Source: Candidatus Daviesbacteria bacterium
Lineage (GTDB): Bacteria; Patescibacteriota; Microgenomatia; Daviesbacterales; UBA10151
Reading direction: 5' to 3'
NCBI GenBank assembly: GCA_016186985.1
Contig: JACPKO010000099.1
Location: 1-7,602, forward strand
DNA: 7,602 nucleotides
Shown: positions 5,254 through 7,602 of the stretch, in pieces
Position numbering within the stretch: the stretch's first letter is position 1
How the letters are laid out: each line of letters begins with the position of its first letter
The notes under the pieces: model-generated
Database searches by the model: none
The model's input: only the letters and a program-made list of their open reading frames with translations
What the model was told of the DNA's origin: nothing
Translations under genes and position numbers: made by a program

Positions 5254-5967
5254 ATGCCAGCGGGCAATCTTTCAATTTCACAACTTTTAAGCGAGGGGTG
5301 GCAATCTTTTAAGAAAAACTCCAGCTCTGTTGTGCCAATGTTTATTGGACTTCAGACGGTTGTTTTTCTCCTGACTTATTTTTTAAAAGCTCCGTTTTTA
5401 AATATTTTAATGATTCCGGTAGTCATGCTTATGCAAATTACACTGCTAAAAACTCATACAACCCCAATTGAAAAATTTGATTATGAGCAAATCCTTGCTT
5501 TAAAAGACCCCTTACTTAAAAATAAAATTTGGCGATTAGTTTGGACTTATATAGTTTACTTTTTCCTACTCTTTATCGTTTCTCTGCCAGCTGGTATAGC
5601 AGGAGCCTTTATAGCTCTTAAGTATGAAAATATTGCCTTATTATACTTAGCAATTATTCCTTTAGGTATCCTATTAACTCCATTTATAGTTTATTGGTAT
5701 TTCTTTGCTTATATAGTCCTCGACCAAAATCTTAAAGGCATAGCAGCTTTGAAAAAGAGTAAGGAGATGATAAAGGATCATTGGTGGAAAACATTTGCTA
5801 TCTTTGTGATTGCTGCAATAATCAGTGGGGTAATTTCGTCGGTAATTACAAGCATAGGCGGCCAGGACGCCCTTATCGGAGGGTTACTTATGGCTGTATT
5901 CTCAGGATTAAGTTCGGTTTATTTTGGTTATGTTGCAGTAGCCTACTACTTTGACCTTAAGAAATAA
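5254..5967 (+). CDS. Polytopic membrane protein of unknown function
   Basis: The 237 residues contain about six hydrophobic segments: roughly 26-44, 47-64, 95-119, 126-156, 179-200 and 206-232. The N-terminal SISQLLSEGWQSFKKN and the mid-protein GIAALKKSKEMIKDHWWKTF (161-180) are amphipathic pieces. They resemble the repeated pattern of the membrane domain seen in GdpD-associated and DUF975-like proteins, but I cannot assign a family or a function. The gene lies 9 bp after the DUF1189-type gene and is probably cotranscribed. GGAGG at 5237-5241, inside the end of the upstream gene, lies 12 nt before this ATG, a little far for an SD. An in-frame ATT at 5251 would sit 9 nt from it, so a non-standard start is possible. 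The gene ends 9 bp from the convergent TPR gene, and no clear terminator hairpin lies between them. Confidence 0.85.
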   Translation: MPAGNLSISQLLSEGWQSFKKNSSSVVPMFIGLQTVVFLLTYFLKAPFLNILMIPVVMLMQITLLKTHTTPIEKFDYEQILALKDPLLKNKIWRLVWTYIVYFFLLFIVSLPAGIAGAFIALKYENIALLYLAIIPLGILLTPFIVYWYFFAYIVLDQNLKGIAALKKSKEMIKDHWWKTFAIFVIAAIISGVISSVITSIGGQDALIGGLLMAVFSGLSSVYFGYVAVAYYFDLKK

Positions 5968-5976
5968 GATTTTCTG

Positions 5977-6732
5977 CTAATACTTTCCTTCCGGATCAGG
6001 CATGGCTTTTTTCAAAACATCTATAAAGGTACCGAAATTTTTTAAATCTACACCGCCGTTGACTGCTAAATGAACTTGACTCCAAGCCTCTTTATAATCC
6101 CCTTTATGGTAATAGACAAACGATAGAGCCCTATGCGCCTTAGGGGTGTCTTTAATCGCAAGTGATTTTGTTAAATTATCCAAAGCCTTGTCTAAGTAAT
6201 CAATCCTTTTGTTGTCGGAAATATATGCACGGTCTAAAGCTTCACCATAATCAACCAGGATCCACCAAGGATTTTCTATATCATTTTCACTTGAAGGATT
6301 GGCTAACGTTAAAGCCTTTTCATACATTTCAAAAGATTTTTCAACCGTCTTAGGAGAATCAGCATAGTAGGAGCCAAAACCTGCAAATATACATGGTTGT
6401 TTAGGGTCAAATAGCCATGCCTGATTATATCTTTTTATTGCTGTTTCCTTATCTCCTTTATTGGAGTAATCGGAACCTCTATTACATGCATTCTGAGATG
6501 CTTCCGCCCTGCTTTTTACCTCACCGCTATTCATCACAAAATTAATCAGGCTTTCATCAGCAGTTTTAGCAACTTCCGGCCTATTTTTTATGTATTCATC
6601 GTAGCTACTATAACCATACATAACTTTAGTGTTACTGTAAGGAGAGGTAGGTTTTTTATTCAAGCCAAAGTAGCCATAAGCTACAGCCAAAATAATTATA
6701 ACTACTATCCCGAAAATTATGAGTTTTGCCAT
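5977..6732 (-). CDS. Membrane-anchored TPR-repeat protein
   Basis: The 251 residues start with an uncleaved-looking signal anchor (MAKLIIFGIVVIIILAVAYG, TM about 4-22). No lipobox cysteine follows, so the rest should be extracytoplasmic but membrane-tethered. Helical repeats of the tetratricopeptide type follow. The first runs from about 82 to 115 (RGSDYSNKGDKETAIKRYNQ, then AWLFDPKQP). The second is about 117-148, with EKSFEMYEKALTLANPSS. A third pair lies around 180-225, with ALDNLTKSLAIKD and FVYYHKGDYKEAWSQV. The YNQAWLFDPKQP stretch resembles TPR proteins of other bacteria that carry RFNQAWLLDP-like sequences. TPRs bind other proteins and the partner here is unknown. The gene lies 24 bp after the five-TM gene on the same strand, which suggests they work together. 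No SD is visible; a TATATT box ends 7 nt before the ATG. Confidence 0.85.
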   Translation of the reverse strand: MAKLIIFGIVVIIILAVAYGYFGLNKKPTSPYSNTKVMYGYSSYDEYIKNRPEVAKTADESLINFVMNSGEVKSRAEASQNACNRGSDYSNKGDKETAIKRYNQAWLFDPKQPCIFAGFGSYYADSPKTVEKSFEMYEKALTLANPSSENDIENPWWILVDYGEALDRAYISDNKRIDYLDKALDNLTKSLAIKDTPKAHRALSFVYYHKGDYKEAWSQVHLAVNGGVDLKNFGTFIDVLKKAMPDPEGKY

Positions 6733-6739
6733 TTTGTTA

Positions 6740-6745
6740 AATATA
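6740..6745 (-). promoter_or_regulatory. Possible -10 box of the TPR gene
   Basis: TATATT on the minus strand (5 of 6 to consensus) ends exactly 7 nt before the TPR start codon, the same geometry as at the DUF1189-type gene. No convincing -35 is found 16-18 bp upstream, so this is weak on its own in AT-rich DNA. It would imply a second leaderless start. Confidence 0.3.
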
Positions 6746-6756
6746 GCTATTAATAA

Positions 6757-7227
6757 TTAAAATTCGCCATAAAATTTACCAACAAAAGTCATCTGAAACA
6801 TTGAAAAGATTAGGAACAGAGCAGCAATAATAATCTTTATTTTGGATATGGGTTTACTCGAGCCTAATGACACACCAGTAATTATGGGCAATATTAAAAC
6901 AACCCCACCAAGATAAGAAAAAGCATAAAAATTTTCTAGCTTAATGAGTCTAAAAAGCTCTGAAAATAGGGTACTGTACAGAATGTCAAAGATAACTACC
7001 CCTAGGCCAAAAGACAACCAAGATTTTTCTCTTAGAGATGGATTATTCTCGTAATATTTTTTAGTTGCTACGAATAAAATTCCAAAACTTAATAGTATAG
7101 ATGTCATCATTGAGAACCAGAGATAAAAACCTTGAAATTTTAAAATTGTCCAGATATAAGAATAAATAAACAAAAACACCCATACGCACAAAGAAAATTT
7201 AGCAATATGAATTAATCTATCTCTCAT
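6757..7227 (-). CDS. Five-TM membrane protein of unknown function
   Basis: The 156-residue product is almost entirely membrane-embedded. Segments lie at about 9-29, 33-55, 70-91, 101-122 and 130-149, with short loops. Basic residues near the N-terminus (MRDRLIHIAK) and in the KKYYENNPSLREK loop (56-68) suggest that both face the cytoplasm. I recognise no family, motif or catalytic residue. It lies 31 bp after the zinc-ribbon gene and 24 bp before the TPR gene, all on one strand, so joint transcription is likely. No SD precedes the ATG. Phe, Leu and Ile are very frequent and the DNA is more AT-rich than in nusA or infB, as expected for a membrane protein and not by itself evidence of transfer. 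Confidence 0.75.
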   Translation of the reverse strand: MRDRLIHIAKFSLCVWVFLFIYSYIWTILKFQGFYLWFSMMTSILLSFGILFVATKKYYENNPSLREKSWLSFGLGVVIFDILYSTLFSELFRLIKLENFYAFSYLGGVVLILPIITGVSLGSSKPISKIKIIIAALFLIFSMFQMTFVGKFYGEF

Positions 7228-7258
7228 TAACTTAACAGTAGCATTTATATTAGAAGAA

Positions 7259-7414
7259 TTAAACCTTAACTTTCTTAAACGGCTTACCGAAATAAGTACA
7301 ACTTTCCGTTCCGCATTTTGTTAAACCTTTATCGTATTGCTCCTGGGTAATCTTAGCCTGACAAGTCCCTTCACAGATGTACGCTACTTTTTGATCTTCA
7401 CCTTGAGTGTTCAT
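7259..7414 (-). CDS. 51-residue zinc-ribbon-like protein
   Basis: This short gene encodes 51 residues beginning MNTQGEDQKVAYICEGTCQA. Cysteines at 14, 18, 34 and 39 form C-x3-C and C-x4-C pairs separated by 15 residues, which fits a single zinc-ribbon knuckle pair. Glycines after the first and third cysteines and a basic C-terminus (GKPFKKVKV) complete a compact fold. I have an impression of similar small proteins in uncultured bacteria but cannot name a family. A role in nucleic-acid or protein binding is an inference only. It lies 47 bp after dnaJ on the same strand. There is no SD; a TAGAAT box ends 6 nt before the ATG, suggesting a leaderless transcript. The spaced Cys pairs and conserved-looking glycines argue that the ORF is real despite its length. 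Confidence 0.78.
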   Translation of the reverse strand: MNTQGEDQKVAYICEGTCQAKITQEQYDKGLTKCGTESCTYFGKPFKKVKV

Positions 7415-7420
7415 ATTTGT

Positions 7421-7448
7421 ATTCTATAACAATTTAGCAATGTAACAA
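7421..7448 (-). promoter_or_regulatory. Candidate promoter of the zinc-ribbon gene inside the octamer array
   Basis: On the minus strand TTGTTA (7443-7448, 4 of 6) and TAGAAT (7421-7426, 5 of 6) are 16 bp apart, and the -10 ends 6 nt before the ATG at 7414. The spacer is exactly two octamer repeat units, so the repeat itself supplies the -35-like hexamer. Moderate to weak evidence in AT-rich sequence. Confidence 0.4.
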
Positions 7449-7458
7449 TGAAGCAATT
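7427..7458 (+). repeat. 8-bp tandem array E downstream of dnaJ
   Basis: Four contiguous octamers, TAACAATT, TAGCAATG, TAACAATG and AAGCAATT, fit xA(A/G)CAAT(T/G). The array fills most of the 47-bp gap between dnaJ and the zinc-ribbon gene. It resembles the heptad arrays around nusA in style (short, degenerate, gap-filling) but has a different period. Confidence 0.7.
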
Positions 7459-7461
7459 TTC

Positions 7462-7602
7462 TTAAAACCAGCCCTTTTTCCTCGATTTTCCTAAGGCAGC
7501 CAATTGTTCGTATAATCTCTTTTCCTCTGAAGATAAAGTCTTAGGCATTTCCAAACGCACTCTTGCATAATGATCGCCGAATCCTCCGCGCAAATTAGCA
7601 GC
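7462..7602 (-). CDS. dnaJ: Chaperone DnaJ, C-terminal end (5' part beyond window)
   Basis: Only the last 46 residues are present. GGFGDHYARVRLEMPKTLSS followed by EEKRLYEQLAALG matches the end of the DnaJ C-terminal substrate-binding domain, where a G-D-h-Y/hV-x-V strand leads into P-x-x-L-S and the terminal dimerisation helix. DnaJ (Hsp40) delivers unfolded clients to DnaK and stimulates its ATPase. The J domain and zinc-finger region, if present, lie beyond the right edge, so the distinction from the shorter CbpA type cannot be made here. The tail ends SRKKGWF, and no terminator hairpin follows; an octamer array does. Confidence 0.85.
   Translation of the reverse strand, partial: AANLRGGFGDHYARVRLEMPKTLSSEEKRLYEQLAALGKSRKKGWF

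Noticed and set aside
5968..5976. Bidirectional terminator between the convergent genes
   Set aside because: Only a weak AGAAA/TTTCT pairing is present around the 9-bp gap; there is no GC-rich stem and no clear T-run.

Overview
The window looks like a piece of a small-genome bacterial chromosome, most likely from the candidate phyla radiation (Patescibacteria, perhaps Microgenomates-like). This placement is an inference. It rests on AT-rich DNA, an IF-2 with no N-terminal region, a pared-down nusA-infB cluster, several genes with no Shine-Dalgarno site, and a DHH-type protein that has lost its metal ligands. No rRNA, tRNA, CRISPR array, transposase or phage gene is visible.

Left part (1-4400, minus strand): nusA (3008-4171) is followed by infB (1398-2909) and then a DHH-superfamily-like gene that runs off the left edge (1-1277). 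This recalls the common bacterial order nusA-ylxR-infB-rbfA-nrnA, but ylxR and rbfA are missing and no rimP precedes nusA. nusA has a good SD site and a predicted leader of about 178 nt. The leader carries a GC-rich hairpin followed by a T-rich stretch, an AT-rich perfect inverted repeat and a heptad-periodic repeat array.

Divergent control point (4356-4408): two sigma70-type promoters, each with a 17-bp spacer, point in opposite directions and overlap. Their -35 boxes share the 13-bp palindrome TTGACCAAGTCAA. The leftward promoter should drive nusA-infB. The rightward one should start a leaderless mRNA at the ATG of the DUF1189-type gene.

Middle (4408-5967, plus strand): two membrane-protein genes 9 bp apart, a DUF1189-type protein and a polytopic protein of unknown function, probably one operon. 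They converge with the next block over a 9-bp gap.

Right part (5977-7602, minus strand): in transcription order, the 3' end of dnaJ (from the right edge), a 51-residue four-cysteine zinc-ribbon-like protein, a five-TM protein of unknown function, and a membrane-anchored TPR protein.

The most distinctive non-coding signal is a set of degenerate 7-bp-period tandem arrays at four places around nusA: in its leader, inside its 3' coding region, across its stop codon, and in the nusA-infB gap. A related 8-bp array lies downstream of dnaJ. No obviously new multi-gene system is present. The best leads are the overlapping promoters with the nusA leader, the heptad arrays, and the apparently inactive DHH-like protein.
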